64,000 bases of DNA from Massilia arenae. Its GTDB lineage: Bacteria; Pseudomonadota; Gammaproteobacteria; Burkholderiales; Burkholderiaceae_D. The translations under genes were made by a program, and so were the position numbers. Positions 25,214 to 34,434 of the stretch are shown here, piece after piece (within the stretch, counting starts at the first letter, position 1; each line of letters starts with the position of its first letter). Location: positions 186,001 through 250,000 of the forward strand of contig NZ_VPFD01000015.1 in assembly GCF_008014745.1 (NCBI RefSeq), read 5' to 3'. The notes under the pieces were generated by a model that did no database searches, was not told the origin of the DNA, and saw only the letters and a list, made by a program, of their open reading frames with translations.

Positions 25214-27781
25214 TTAGAAGCGGTAATTGACCTTCACCGACGCCACCCGGCCGCGCGGATCGCCCTGGGTGTAATCGAAGAACGCGGTCGACGAATCCCA
25301 CGACGGACGCTTGTCGCCCAGGTTATGCACGATGAAGCTGACGGTGGCCGCCTCGGTCGCCTTCCACGCCAGGTTCAGGTCGAAGGTGCCATATGGCTTG
25401 ACGCGCTCGCCCGGGCGGGTGGTCTGCTCGTAGCCGTCGACGTAGTTCCACACGAGCGTATTGCTCCAGTCCTGGATGTCCCAGGTCAGGCCCGTCACGC
25501 CGCGCCACTTCGGGATCGAACCGAAGTAGTTGTTGCCGGCGCCGTCGGACAGCGGCCGCCCGACCGCCAGCGGCTGTTCGAACGACAGCACGCGGCTCAG
25601 TTGCGCGTTCACGGTCAGCTTGCCGTACGCGGCCAGCGGCTGTACGTGGCGCAGGTCGATGTCGAAGCCGGATACCGAGCGGTTGCCCTGGTTCGCATAC
25701 TGGCGGTAGAGGGTCAGGATGCGGCCCTGGGCGTCGCGCACGATCTTGCCCGGGGCGCTCGCTTCGTTGGCGATGATGTTGTCGGCCGACTCGGTGCCGA
25801 TCACACCTTCCGTGCGGATGCGGTAGAAGTCCAGGCCCAGGCTGGTGCGGTTGTTCGGGGCCAGCACGATGCCGAAGTTGGCATTGGTCGAACGTTCCGG
25901 CGACAGGTCGGGGTTGGCGATCGTCAGGTTGGTGATGCCGCGCGCCTGGGTCGGCGAGATCGGATCGCGCGGATCGACCACGTTGCCGTAGCTGACCGAG
26001 GTCGAGTTGGTGATCTCGGGCAGCGACGGTGCACGGAAACCGCGCGACAGCGTGCCGCGCACCAGCAGCCACGGCGCCGCCTGCCAGCGCACGCTGGCTT
26101 TTGGCGAGAAGGCGCTGCCGAAGTCGTCGTAATGGTCGCCGCGGCCGGCCAGGTTGACGCTCAGGTCTTTCAGCACCGGCACGTTCAACTCGGCGAACAG
26201 CGCCGCCACGTCGCGGCTGCCGTCGATGATGTTGATCGCCGGGCGCAGCTCGGTGCCCGACAAGACCGCGGTGGAGGTCTGCGAATCCATCTCTTCACGG
26301 CGCCACTGGGCGCCCACGGCGAAGCCGAGCGCGCCGGCCGGCAGCTGCGCCAGCTCGCGGGTGGCGCTCAGGTCGACGGTGGTGAGCTTCGATTCGGCCG
26401 GGCGCAGGGTCGACAGGCGCAGGCGGTTGCGTACTTCTTCGCTGTTATTGGCCTGGTTGACGAAGTCATAGCTGCCGTCGGCCAGCACCTTCTCGAATTC
26501 ATAGCGGTTGACGAAGTTCTGCACGGTTTCCTTCAGCTCGCTGCCGGAATGACCGACCGAGGCATCGTATTCCCAGCCGCCGGCATAGCCTTTCACGCCG
26601 GTCAGCACGCGGAAGAACTCGACGCGGCCCTGCTTCATGCGCGGGCCCAGGTCGAACAGGGTGGCGTTGAACGGCAGCGGCGTGGCGCCGGGATTGTTCG
26701 GATGGCCGACCGGCAGCACGACGTTGATATTGTCCAGCTGCTGGGTGCCGTTGTTCCAGGCGCGCAGCCCGGTGCCGACGGTCAGCGGCGCGCTGAAGGT
26801 CTGGTCGGCGCGCGAGCGGCCGTACAGCACCTCGGCATAGGCCTCGTGGTCCTGGCCCAGCTTGACGGTGCCGCGCAGCGAGGCATGGGCGCGCTGGATG
26901 CCCGGGATCAGGGTCTTGTAGGTGGCCGGGTTATAGGCCAGCACGTTACCGCTGCGGCCCGGGGTGATCTCGCCATAGGGCTGGACCGCCAGCGGACCCG
27001 CATTCGCGCCGGATGCACCGCCCAGCCACTGGGTCGGATCGTTGTTGACGTAGTTGGTCGGCACCCAGGCCAGGGTGCCGTTCGGGTTGCCGCGGAAGTC
27101 GCTGCCCGCCATCCAGCCCACCTGGTCCTGCTGCAGCTTGTCGCGCCACTGCGCGTCCGCCGAGAACACGACGCTATAGCCATCCTCGACCAGCGAACCG
27201 AAGCCGGTCTGCAGGGTCACGCTCTTGTCGTCCTGGCCGGTACCTTCGGTAGAGCGGCCAACCTGGGCGCTGATCTCGGTGCCCTTGAATTCTTTGTAGA
27301 GAATGATGTTGACCACCCCGGCGACGGCGTCCGAACCGTAGACCGACGAGGCGCCGTCCTTGAGCACCTCGATGCGCTGCACCGCCGCCATCGGCAGGCT
27401 GTTCAGGTCGACGAAGACTTCCTGCAGGTTTTGGGCGGTGGCGTAGGGGCTGACGCGCTTGCCGTTCACCAGGATCAGGGTGTTCTTCTGGCCCAGGCCG
27501 CGCAGCGACAGGCCAGCGGTACCTGCCGAGAAGCTGCCGGTGAACTGCTCGTTGTAGCTGTTGCCGCTGTTGGCAGAGATCGAGCGGATCACGTCGGCGA
27601 TGCTGGACTTGCCGGTGGCGGCCAGCTCTTTCGTCGAGATGAACTGGACGGCGCTGGCGCCTTCCTTCTGGGTGGTACGGATGTTGGAGCCGGTGACGAC
27701 GACTTTTTCGATGTCCTGGGCGGTGGCGTGTTGCGAGAATGCGGCGGCGAGCGCCACGACGATAGCGAGTGGTTTGTGCAT
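25214..27781 (-). CDS. TonB-dependent outer-membrane receptor
   Basis: The 855-residue protein has a signal peptide (cleavage near QHATAQ), a plug domain (VVVTGSNIRTT; SSVYGSDAVAGVVNIIL near residue 155) and a beta-barrel ending in aromatic RVASVKVNYRF. AGGAATACC precedes the ATG. The type resembles receptors for oligosaccharides or peptides in Xanthomonas/Massilia, but the ligand is unknown. It is monocistronic between the LytS kinase and a divergent M28 peptidase. A peptide ligand would fit the latter, but that is a guess. Confidence 0.88.
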   Translation of the reverse strand: MHKPLAIVVALAAAFSQHATAQDIEKVVVTGSNIRTTQKEGASAVQFISTKELAATGKSSIADVIRSISANSGNSYNEQFTGSFSAGTAGLSLRGLGQKNTLILVNGKRVSPYATAQNLQEVFVDLNSLPMAAVQRIEVLKDGASSVYGSDAVAGVVNIILYKEFKGTEISAQVGRSTEGTGQDDKSVTLQTGFGSLVEDGYSVVFSADAQWRDKLQQDQVGWMAGSDFRGNPNGTLAWVPTNYVNNDPTQWLGGASGANAGPLAVQPYGEITPGRSGNVLAYNPATYKTLIPGIQRAHASLRGTVKLGQDHEAYAEVLYGRSRADQTFSAPLTVGTGLRAWNNGTQQLDNINVVLPVGHPNNPGATPLPFNATLFDLGPRMKQGRVEFFRVLTGVKGYAGGWEYDASVGHSGSELKETVQNFVNRYEFEKVLADGSYDFVNQANNSEEVRNRLRLSTLRPAESKLTTVDLSATRELAQLPAGALGFAVGAQWRREEMDSQTSTAVLSGTELRPAINIIDGSRDVAALFAELNVPVLKDLSVNLAGRGDHYDDFGSAFSPKASVRWQAAPWLLVRGTLSRGFRAPSLPEITNSTSVSYGNVVDPRDPISPTQARGITNLTIANPDLSPERSTNANFGIVLAPNNRTSLGLDFYRIRTEGVIGTESADNIIANEASAPGKIVRDAQGRILTLYRQYANQGNRSVSGFDIDLRHVQPLAAYGKLTVNAQLSRVLSFEQPLAVGRPLSDGAGNNYFGSIPKWRGVTGLTWDIQDWSNTLVWNYVDGYEQTTRPGERVKPYGTFDLNLAWKATEAATVSFIVHNLGDKRPSWDSSTAFFDYTQGDPRGRVASVKVNYRF

Positions 27782-28168
27782 GGTATTCCTGGTGGTGGTC
27801 TACCCGCGGGCGGCGCTCAAGGCCCCGCAGCGGGCGTGCGCTCCCTGCCCCATCCTCGATGGACGGGTGCGGAAGACGGCGATATGGGTCAGGCGATCAG
27901 TGGCGGCGCATTCGACAGCATGCCTCGACCTTGCCCGGCATGAGTGCCGTGCGGGTTCGTGGAATGCGGTGCTGCGAATGGGTCATGGCTGATTGATCGT
28001 TGAATTACGGTGGAAGACGCATAATACCGGGCGGAAATGCTATGCCAAACGAATAAATAAATACAAGCTTATGCAAATCGCCATCGAAACGCGCGGTCGA
28101 CCACGCAATTGACCGCACTTGCCCAACATGTCATATTGCAATTTTTTCCACCTCAAGGAAGTCTACGC
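27782..28168. promoter_or_regulatory. 387-bp divergent intergenic region with two candidate promoters
   Basis: No gene is supported here. On the - strand, TTGGCA (28043-28048), a 16-bp spacer and TATTAT (28021-28026) could drive the receptor gene, giving a leader of about 240 nt. On the + strand, TTGACC (28109-28114), 17 bp and CATATT (28132-28137) could drive the peptidase gene. The GC-rich part 27790-27990 has no recognised motif. Confidence 0.5.
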
Positions 28169-29626
28169 ATGCGTCATCTTGTCTCTGCCCTCGGCTTCAG
28201 TGTCGTCCTCGCCGGCTGTGCAGTTCAGGCCGAAGCGCCACGCGCGGCCGCACATTCGGCGCTGACCGCCCAGATTTCGGCCGACTCGCTGCGCGGCCAC
28301 CTGTCCTTCCTTTCGTCCGACCTGCTGGAGGGCCGCGGTACACCATCGCGCGGCGTCGACCTGGCCGCCGAATACATCGCCGCCCAGTTCCGCCGCGCCG
28401 GGCTCGAAGCGGCGGGCGATGACGGCTACTACCAGACCGCCAACTGGCAATACGCCAGGCGCGGCGAAAAGGACATCACGATCACGGTCACGGCCGGCGG
28501 CAAGACCATCGAGGTGCCGCTGGACGGCGCCTCGGCCAACTTCGTCGATCCGGTTACCCTCAAGAACACGCCGGCCGTGTTCATGCAATGGCAGGCGGCG
28601 CTGGACGACAAGAGCGCGGCCAACGGCAAGGTGCTGGTCGTGCCCGCGGCGGCGATTCCCGGCGCGGCCGCCACCCTGCAATCGAAGCTGCAGAGCAAAC
28701 CTGCGCTGATCGTGATGATCGACCGCGAACGCCGCCACGGCCGCACCCAGGGCGGCTGGCTGATCGATCCGAGCCAGCCGGTGGCCAAGGACGGCCCGCC
28801 GGTCGTGCTGCTGCACGCGGCCGACGTCGCCGGCACGCTCGAACAGGGCGGCGCCAGCGTGGCCGCCAAGGTGGTGGCGCCGACCGTCAGCCCGCTTAAG
28901 CTGCGCAATGTGATCGGCGTCCTGCGCGGGTCGGATCCGCAACTCAAGAGCACCTACGTCATGCTCAGCGCCCACTACGACCACCTTGGCATCCGCGACG
29001 GCGAGATCTATAACGGCGCCAACGACGACGGCAGTGGCACTGTGTCGATGATCGAGATCGCCGCGGCCATGGCGGCGCAAAAGGAGCGCCCGCGCCGCAG
29101 CATCGTGTTCGTCGCCCTGTTCGGCGAAGAGCTGGGGCTGCTGGGATCGCGCTATTACGCGAAGAACCCGGTGCTCCCGCTGAAGGACACGGTGATGAAC
29201 CTGAACCTCGAGCAGCTGGGCCGCACCGATGACAGCGAGGGCCCGCAAGTGGGCTCGGCGACCATGACCGGCTTCGACTACTCGACCGTCGGCACGACCC
29301 TGCAGCGCGCCGCCGGCAGCACCGGCATCCGCTTCTGGAAGCATCCGACCAATAGCGACCGCTATTTCGCGCGCAGCGACAACCAGGCGCTGGCCGACGC
29401 CGGCGTGCCGGCCCACACGCTGGCGGTGGCCTTCGGTTTCCCCGACTACCACGGCAAGGACGACACCTGGGACAAGATCGACTACGACAATATGGCCCGC
29501 GTAAGCCGCATGATCGCCGTCGCCCTGCAGGACATCGCCAACGACCAGGCCAAGCCGGCATGGACTGACGTCCCCAACGCCGCCAAGTACCGCGAGGCGG
29601 CGCGCGCGCTGCACGGCGCGCCTTGA
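28169..29626 (+). CDS. M28-family zinc aminopeptidase, lipoprotein
   Basis: The 485-residue protein starts at ATG 28169 (AAGGA upstream) with a lipobox FSVVLAGC, so it should be membrane anchored outside the cytoplasm. A protease-associated-like insert (residues 120-240) precedes the M28 core. The zinc ligands and catalytic acids are visible in LSAHYDHLGI near residue 271, GANDDGSGTVSMIE near 285, LFGEELGLLGSRYY near 313, NLEQLGR near 345 and DYHGKDDTWDKID near 430. It would release N-terminal amino acids from peptides. Confidence 0.9.
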   Translation: MRHLVSALGFSVVLAGCAVQAEAPRAAAHSALTAQISADSLRGHLSFLSSDLLEGRGTPSRGVDLAAEYIAAQFRRAGLEAAGDDGYYQTANWQYARRGEKDITITVTAGGKTIEVPLDGASANFVDPVTLKNTPAVFMQWQAALDDKSAANGKVLVVPAAAIPGAAATLQSKLQSKPALIVMIDRERRHGRTQGGWLIDPSQPVAKDGPPVVLLHAADVAGTLEQGGASVAAKVVAPTVSPLKLRNVIGVLRGSDPQLKSTYVMLSAHYDHLGIRDGEIYNGANDDGSGTVSMIEIAAAMAAQKERPRRSIVFVALFGEELGLLGSRYYAKNPVLPLKDTVMNLNLEQLGRTDDSEGPQVGSATMTGFDYSTVGTTLQRAAGSTGIRFWKHPTNSDRYFARSDNQALADAGVPAHTLAVAFGFPDYHGKDDTWDKIDYDNMARVSRMIAVALQDIANDQAKPAWTDVPNAAKYREAARALHGAP

Positions 29627-29639
29627 CGTCAGCCTCCAC

Positions 29640-30332
29640 GTGATCGCCAGCCTGTCGATCCGCCCAGCCGGCGCGCCCGCGCCTGTGCAGGTCGACAGCA
29701 TGCGGCTGCTCGCCGGCAGCGGCGCCGAAGGCGACCGCCATCTCGACCCACTCTCCCCACGCCAGCTACTGCTGGCTTCCTGTACCAGCTACGCCGCCCT
29801 TCTGCTCCCGCCGCAGGCGCTGCGCGAAAACCTCCTGCTCGACGACGACGTCGACCGCCTGCCTTCCGGGACGGTGCTGCAGATCGGGGACGAAGCGAAG
29901 GTGCGCCTGATGTTTGCCTGCGAAGCGTGCGGACGGCTCGACCTGCATGGCGAGCGGCTGGCGGCCAGGATCGGCGCCCGGCGCGGCGTACTGGCGCGCG
30001 TGGTCGAGGGCGGCGTCATTCGTCCCGGCGATCCGGTGCGCGATCTCGGCCAGGGCTTCGCATCGTGGCCGGACGACTGGCGCCTGCGCATCGCCCAGGT
30101 GCTCGACGCCCTCCCTGCTGGCGCCGTGGTCGAATACGCCCAGTTGGCCCGTCTGGCGGGCATCCAGTCCAGCTATTGCCGCGCCTTTCCACGTCTGCTG
30201 CGCGGGCTAGGCGCCGCCTACGCGCACAAGGCCGTCGCGGCGCGCACGCTCACTTCCCAGCCGCGCTGGACGGGTGCAGGCCTGTTCGATCATGACGCGC
30301 TTCCGCCTTCCCGCCCAGGATCTCCTCGCTGA
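29640..30332 (+). CDS. MOSC domain protein with C-terminal MGMT/ATL-like domain
   Basis: The 230-residue protein combines two parts. Residues about 1-130 are MOSC-like (GDRHLDPLSPRQLLLAS; a Cys in FACEACGRLD as in sulfur-carrying MOSC proteins). Residues about 140-205 resemble the DNA-binding half of alkylguanine transferases (LRIAQVLDALPAGAVVEYAQ, an Arg-finger-like RAFPRLLRG). The catalytic PCHR of MGMT is absent; the equivalent region is not recognisable. The start is GTG at 29640, 13 bp after the peptidase gene. The 3' end overlaps the convergent S41 gene by 83 bp. The physiological role is unknown. Confidence 0.72.
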   Translation: MIASLSIRPAGAPAPVQVDSMRLLAGSGAEGDRHLDPLSPRQLLLASCTSYAALLLPPQALRENLLLDDDVDRLPSGTVLQIGDEAKVRLMFACEACGRLDLHGERLAARIGARRGVLARVVEGGVIRPGDPVRDLGQGFASWPDDWRLRIAQVLDALPAGAVVEYAQLARLAGIQSSYCRAFPRLLRGLGAAYAHKAVAARTLTSQPRWTGAGLFDHDALPPSRPGSPR

Positions 30333-31764
30333 TCCATGCCTTGACGGCCGCCGTATCGAAAATATTCCCACTGAAGACCCGGCTCGGACGATGCGGAATA
30401 TTATCCCCCCGCTCGCGGCCGTCACGCGTCACGACCGGCACTTCGATCACGCCATTCTTGCTCGGCAGCGGCGCCCCGAACCCGGTGCCGGTGCGCGAGT
30501 CAACCGACGTCTCGACGCCCACCTGCTCGACGCCCGGGAACCGTTTCAGTTCATCGACGAACACCATGCACGCGCTGGCGCAGTTGTAGTCGGTCAGCAG
30601 CAATACCCTGGCCTTGACCGGGTTGACTGGTTCCCTTGCCGGTTTCGGGATGCCGCGCGCATTGGGCGGCGTGACGAAGACCGTCTTCCCGGCCTCGACG
30701 GCCTGGCGATACTTGACGTAGCCTTTGTCGAACACCTTGCCGTCGACAGGAGGTATGAGCTCGCCGGTCTCGGCGGCTTTGTCGGCGGCAAAGAACGCCA
30801 TGATCTCGGGCGTAGTCCGGTAGACGTGCGAGATCTCCAGGCGCGAACGGGCGTGATAGTCGGCATACTCCTTGCCATACAGCGCGCGAAGGAAACCCAT
30901 GAACCACTCATAAGAGCCGCCGCCGTTGCCACGCACGTCGAGGACGATGACGGATTTGTCCCGCAATGCCGGCGCATCGGCCATGAGTTGTTTGAACGCC
31001 TTGCCTTCGGCCTGTGTCTGCATGTGGAATATACCCATGCGCACCCAGGAACCATCGGCGCCGAATGGCGTGACGCCCGTGACCCGGTCGGTGAATGCGA
31101 TCGCGCTGCGCATATCCGCCGCAAACCTGCTCGCCGCGACCGTCTGCCAATCGAGGGCGACGTCGCGGCCGCCGATCCGGCAGCTGCGCGGTCGCGGCAC
31201 GAAGGGGCTGCCGGCGTCCCGGAAGACCAGGGGCGCGGCCCGCACCTTGGTCGACTCCACGCCGGCGATCAGCTGTTCGTAGGTGGCGACACGGCCCACC
31301 AGCGCATCCATCGGCTGGCCGTCGCATTGCTTGATCTCCTGCCCGGCGAGCTCGCTGCCCTGGGTGGCCACGAGGTAGCGGCCGCCACGATAGGCTGCCA
31401 TGAAGCCAGGCCACTGGTAGGTGGACGGAGTCAGCGTATGGCGCAAGACCAGATGCAGGTCCTGGAGGGAGCCGACGAAATGGCCAAGCGCGTGGCGATA
31501 GCCGGCGTAGCTGTCGACGCGCATGGACTCGGCGTCGAACGTGCGCCGCGCCGTGGCCAGCTTCGCGTTGAAATCGCCGTTCGCCGGGTAGACAGCGGAG
31601 ATGGATTGGCGCTCGATCCAGTCGTTGATGAAATCCGCGTCCGCCCGTGCCATCGCGGCCCAGGGATTCTGCGGGGCCGCCGCAAGCGCGAGCGACGCGT
31701 GCAGGCCGCACAGACCGAAGGCAAGCGCCTTGATCGCGTGAGGCAGTGATAACGTGCTTGTCAT
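30250..31764 (-). CDS. S41-family peptidase, exported
   Basis: The 504-residue protein has a signal peptide (start 31764, GAGGA upstream; cleavage near ALAAA) and a C-terminal tail-specific-protease-type domain. The nucleophile Ser is expected in NCASACMVFVDEL near residue 415, and an oxyanion-type glycine cluster lies in DVRGNGGGSYEW near 284. No PDZ domain is obvious. It probably acts in the periplasm or outside. The longer frame to 31842 lacks a signal-like start. It is not part of an evident operon. Confidence 0.8.
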   Translation of the reverse strand: MTSTLSLPHAIKALAFGLCGLHASLALAAAPQNPWAAMARADADFINDWIERQSISAVYPANGDFNAKLATARRTFDAESMRVDSYAGYRHALGHFVGSLQDLHLVLRHTLTPSTYQWPGFMAAYRGGRYLVATQGSELAGQEIKQCDGQPMDALVGRVATYEQLIAGVESTKVRAAPLVFRDAGSPFVPRPRSCRIGGRDVALDWQTVAASRFAADMRSAIAFTDRVTGVTPFGADGSWVRMGIFHMQTQAEGKAFKQLMADAPALRDKSVIVLDVRGNGGGSYEWFMGFLRALYGKEYADYHARSRLEISHVYRTTPEIMAFFAADKAAETGELIPPVDGKVFDKGYVKYRQAVEAGKTVFVTPPNARGIPKPAREPVNPVKARVLLLTDYNCASACMVFVDELKRFPGVEQVGVETSVDSRTGTGFGAPLPSKNGVIEVPVVTRDGRERGDNIPHRPSRVFSGNIFDTAAVKAWISEEILGGKAEARHDRTGLHPSSAAGK

Positions 31765-31869
31765 GATTCCTCGTTGCTGTCGATGGAAGTACATCGCAGC
31801 AAGAGTTTTACCATGTCCCGGTCGCTTCGAATGGATCGCCAATTGCGATTGTGTGTCGCAGATCGTGCG

Positions 31870-32799
31870 CTACCGCTGCGACGGCGCCTTCGGCTTGAGC
31901 CGCGCAACACCCAGGATCACCAGCGCCAGCCCTCCCAGCTGGTAGATCGACAGCGGCTCTCCCAATAGCAGCCATGCTGCGAACAAGGTCAGCACCGGCC
32001 CCAGATTGCCCACCGCCGCCGCCTGCGCCGCGCCCATGCGCCCGATCGCCAGCGCCAGCCAGTAGATCGGCAGCGCGGTCGACACCACGGCCATCAGTGC
32101 GCCATTGAGCCAGACCGTCGGCGGCAGCGCCGGCAGCATGGCCAGGTCGCCAGCCGCCACAAAGTGCCCCAGCACGAAGATGCACGAGGCGCTGCCGGCC
32201 AGGCCGGCCAGGCGCATGGAGCCGATCCGGCCCACGAGCGCGCCGGTGCCGAGGTAGTACAGCGCATAGGTCACGGCGCTGGCGAATACCCAGGCCGAGC
32301 CCACCATCACGTCGCGGCTCCAGCCGGTCACCTGCAGGTCGTGCACGAAGCCGATGCCCAGGCCCAGATAGCAGATGGCCAGCGCCTGCAGGGTGCGCGC
32401 CGAAGGCCGCTGGCGCGTGAGGGCAACCTGGAACAGCAGCACCAGGGTCGGATAAAGGTAAAGGATCAGGCGTTCCAGCCCGGCGGTGATGGTTTCGAGC
32501 CCATAGAAGTCGAACAGGCTGGAAAGATAGTAGCCAAGAAAACCCAGCACGGCGATGTGGATGCCGTCCTTGACGGACAGCGGCTCGGCGTCACGGTCGC
32601 GCGCCAGCCAGGCCAGCCACAGGAACAGCGGCAGCGCGAAGCCCATGCGCAGCGCCAGCAGGGTCAGCGCATCGACGGGCGCCGCCGCATAACCCAGCTT
32701 GACGAATACCGCCTTCATGCTGAAGCCGACGGCGGCCAGCACCGCGTACAGGCGGCCATCCTGCGACCAGCTGCGCAAACGTACTTGGGTGGGACTCAT
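31870..32799 (-). CDS. EamA/DMT-superfamily transporter
   Basis: The 309-residue protein has ten predicted helices in two EamA repeats (first ALTLLALRMGFALPLFLWLA; second LGEPLSIYQLGGLALVILGV). It belongs to the drug/metabolite transporter superfamily of the inner membrane, with unknown substrate. It is divergent from a LysR gene 96 bp away. That spacing and orientation suggest the LysR protein controls it. Confidence 0.85.
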   Translation of the reverse strand: MSPTQVRLRSWSQDGRLYAVLAAVGFSMKAVFVKLGYAAAPVDALTLLALRMGFALPLFLWLAWLARDRDAEPLSVKDGIHIAVLGFLGYYLSSLFDFYGLETITAGLERLILYLYPTLVLLFQVALTRQRPSARTLQALAICYLGLGIGFVHDLQVTGWSRDVMVGSAWVFASAVTYALYYLGTGALVGRIGSMRLAGLAGSASCIFVLGHFVAAGDLAMLPALPPTVWLNGALMAVVSTALPIYWLALAIGRMGAAQAAAVGNLGPVLTLFAAWLLLGEPLSIYQLGGLALVILGVARLKPKAPSQR

Positions 32800-32895
32800 G
32801 ATCGGGCTTCGGTGGCAAAGACCTTATTCTGCCGAGAAAGCTTCCACGTTAGAATGCGTCAATCCTGGACCAGGCCTTCGCGTTTCGAGAAACCC

Positions 32896-33783
32896 ATGCA
32901 CTTCGACCTCACCGATCTTCGCCTGCTGCTCGCCATCGCCGACGCCGGAAGCCTGAGCAAGGCCGCCGAGCGCTTCCCGATCGCCCTGTCGGCCGCCAGT
33001 AACCGCCTGCGCGGCTTCGAGGACGATTGCGGCATCGCCGTCTTTACGCGCTCCGCCAGCGGCATGACGCCGACGGCGGGCGGTCGATTCATCCTCGAGC
33101 GCGCCGCGCGCGTGGTCAGCGAGGCCGACCAGCTGCGCGACACCGTGCGCGAACTACGCGGGCCGCAGCGCGGGGCGGTGCGCCTGGCCGGCACCACGGT
33201 GGCGATCAGCACCTTCCTGCCGGCGGCGCTGGGGGTGTTCCTTGCCGATCACCCGTCGGTCGACCTGCAGCTCGAGGAGCGCACCAGCCGCGACATCCTG
33301 CAGGCGGTGCGCGACCGCGACATCGAGATCGGCATCCTGGACGGCAACGTGGCTACAGGCGACGTGATCTCGCTGCCGTTTCGCACTGACCGCCTGGTGC
33401 TGCTGGTGCCGAACGGCCACCCACTCGAAGAACGCACGGACACCCGGATGCGCGACGCCTTCGAGTTCTCGTTCGTCTGCCTGCCGGCCGAGCGGCCGAT
33501 GCAGCACTTCATCGAGTCGCGCGCGGTCCAGAGTGGGCGGCCGCTCAAGGTGCGGGTGCGGGCGCCCAGCTTCGACGCCATCGCCCAACTCGTTGCACAG
33601 GACGCAGGCATCGCCATGCTGCCCGAGGCCGCGGCAAGCCGCTTTGCACGCGAGCTGCCTGTTGGCATCGTGCTGCTCGACGAAACCTGGGCCAATCGGG
33701 AACTCCGGGTGTGCTTCGCCGATCCGACTACGCTATCACCGCATGCCGAAACGTTGTTACGTTATCTAGCGCACAGCCGATGA
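32896..33783 (+). CDS. LysR-family transcriptional regulator
   Basis: The 295-residue protein has an N-terminal HTH (residues 3-62; FDLTDLRLLLAIADAGSLSK) and a LysR effector domain. The start at 32896 gives the standard distance to the HTH; an open frame extends far upstream but lies antisense to the transporter gene. It is divergent from the EamA gene, the usual layout for a LysR target pair. Confidence 0.88.
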   Translation: MHFDLTDLRLLLAIADAGSLSKAAERFPIALSAASNRLRGFEDDCGIAVFTRSASGMTPTAGGRFILERAARVVSEADQLRDTVRELRGPQRGAVRLAGTTVAISTFLPAALGVFLADHPSVDLQLEERTSRDILQAVRDRDIEIGILDGNVATGDVISLPFRTDRLVLLVPNGHPLEERTDTRMRDAFEFSFVCLPAERPMQHFIESRAVQSGRPLKVRVRAPSFDAIAQLVAQDAGIAMLPEAAASRFARELPVGIVLLDETWANRELRVCFADPTTLSPHAETLLRYLAHSR

Positions 33784-33895
33784 GTGTTGGAAATGTTGTA
33801 ATGCTTTCGTCGCGCACGATTGCGGTCGTAGCGTGAGTCAAAGAATTAGCAGTAGGTGTAAGCTAAACGACAACATTTATTTTAAGGAGCACACC

Positions 33896-34285
33896 ATGAA
33901 AACCACCATCGCCCTCTCCGCCCTCATGCTGTCCGTCGCCGTTCTGGCCACCGGCTGCAACAAAAACGACAATATGGGCCCAGCGCAAGAAGCCGGCGCC
34001 GCCGTCGACAATGCCGGCCGCGCCGTGGCCAATGAAACCCGCGAAGGCGTGGCCGCTGCCGACGCCGCCGCCGAGCGCGCTGGCGACCGTATCGAAGCTG
34101 CCGGCGACCGCGCCGAAGCCGCTGCCGACCGCGCTGGCGACCGCATCGACAACGCCACCGCCGAAGTGCGTCAGGAATCGCGTGAAGCGGCCGCCGAAGC
34201 CAAGGATGCCGTCAGCGACACCACCGCCGCTGCTGGCCGCAGCGTCGAACGCGCTGGCGAAAAAATGCAGGACGCTTCGAAATAA
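33896..34285 (+). CDS. LEA-like alanine-rich lipoprotein
   Basis: The 129-residue lipoprotein (lipobox VLATGC; AAGGAG upstream of ATG 33896) is followed by a low-complexity amphipathic helix. This is rich in Ala, Asp, Glu and Arg and carries imperfect 11-residue repeats such as ERAGDRIEAAG and DRAGDRIDNAT. The composition resembles LEA-type or YtxH/CsbD-like stress proteins. It may protect membranes or envelope proteins during desiccation; this is inferred from composition. The gene stands alone. Confidence 0.8.
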   Translation: MKTTIALSALMLSVAVLATGCNKNDNMGPAQEAGAAVDNAGRAVANETREGVAAADAAAERAGDRIEAAGDRAEAAADRAGDRIDNATAEVRQESREAAAEAKDAVSDTTAAAGRSVERAGEKMQDASK

Positions 34286-34310
34286 TCGTTCAGCGTCATC
34301 GGCATGAGCC

Positions 34311-34344
34311 AGCCGCGTGGCCGGGTAACCGGCTGCGCGGCTCG
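34311..34344 (+). terminator. Imperfect hairpin after the LEA-like gene
   Basis: AGCCGCG...GCCGG and CCGGC...CGCGGCT form a 12-of-14-bp stem around GTAA, 25 bp downstream of the lipoprotein stop. A pyrimidine tract but no clean T-run follows. Confidence 0.5.
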
Positions 34345-34434
34345 TCGTTCTTCTCGTCCTCGCCCTCGTCCTTCCAGGCACTCATCGTCGCCTGTCTCTG
34401 CATCGCCTCGTCCGTATCGCACGCCGCACCGCAG

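Noticed and set aside
25097-27943. A 948-codon open frame antisense to the receptor at 25214
   Set aside because: No family features, and it overlaps a clear receptor gene along its entire length.
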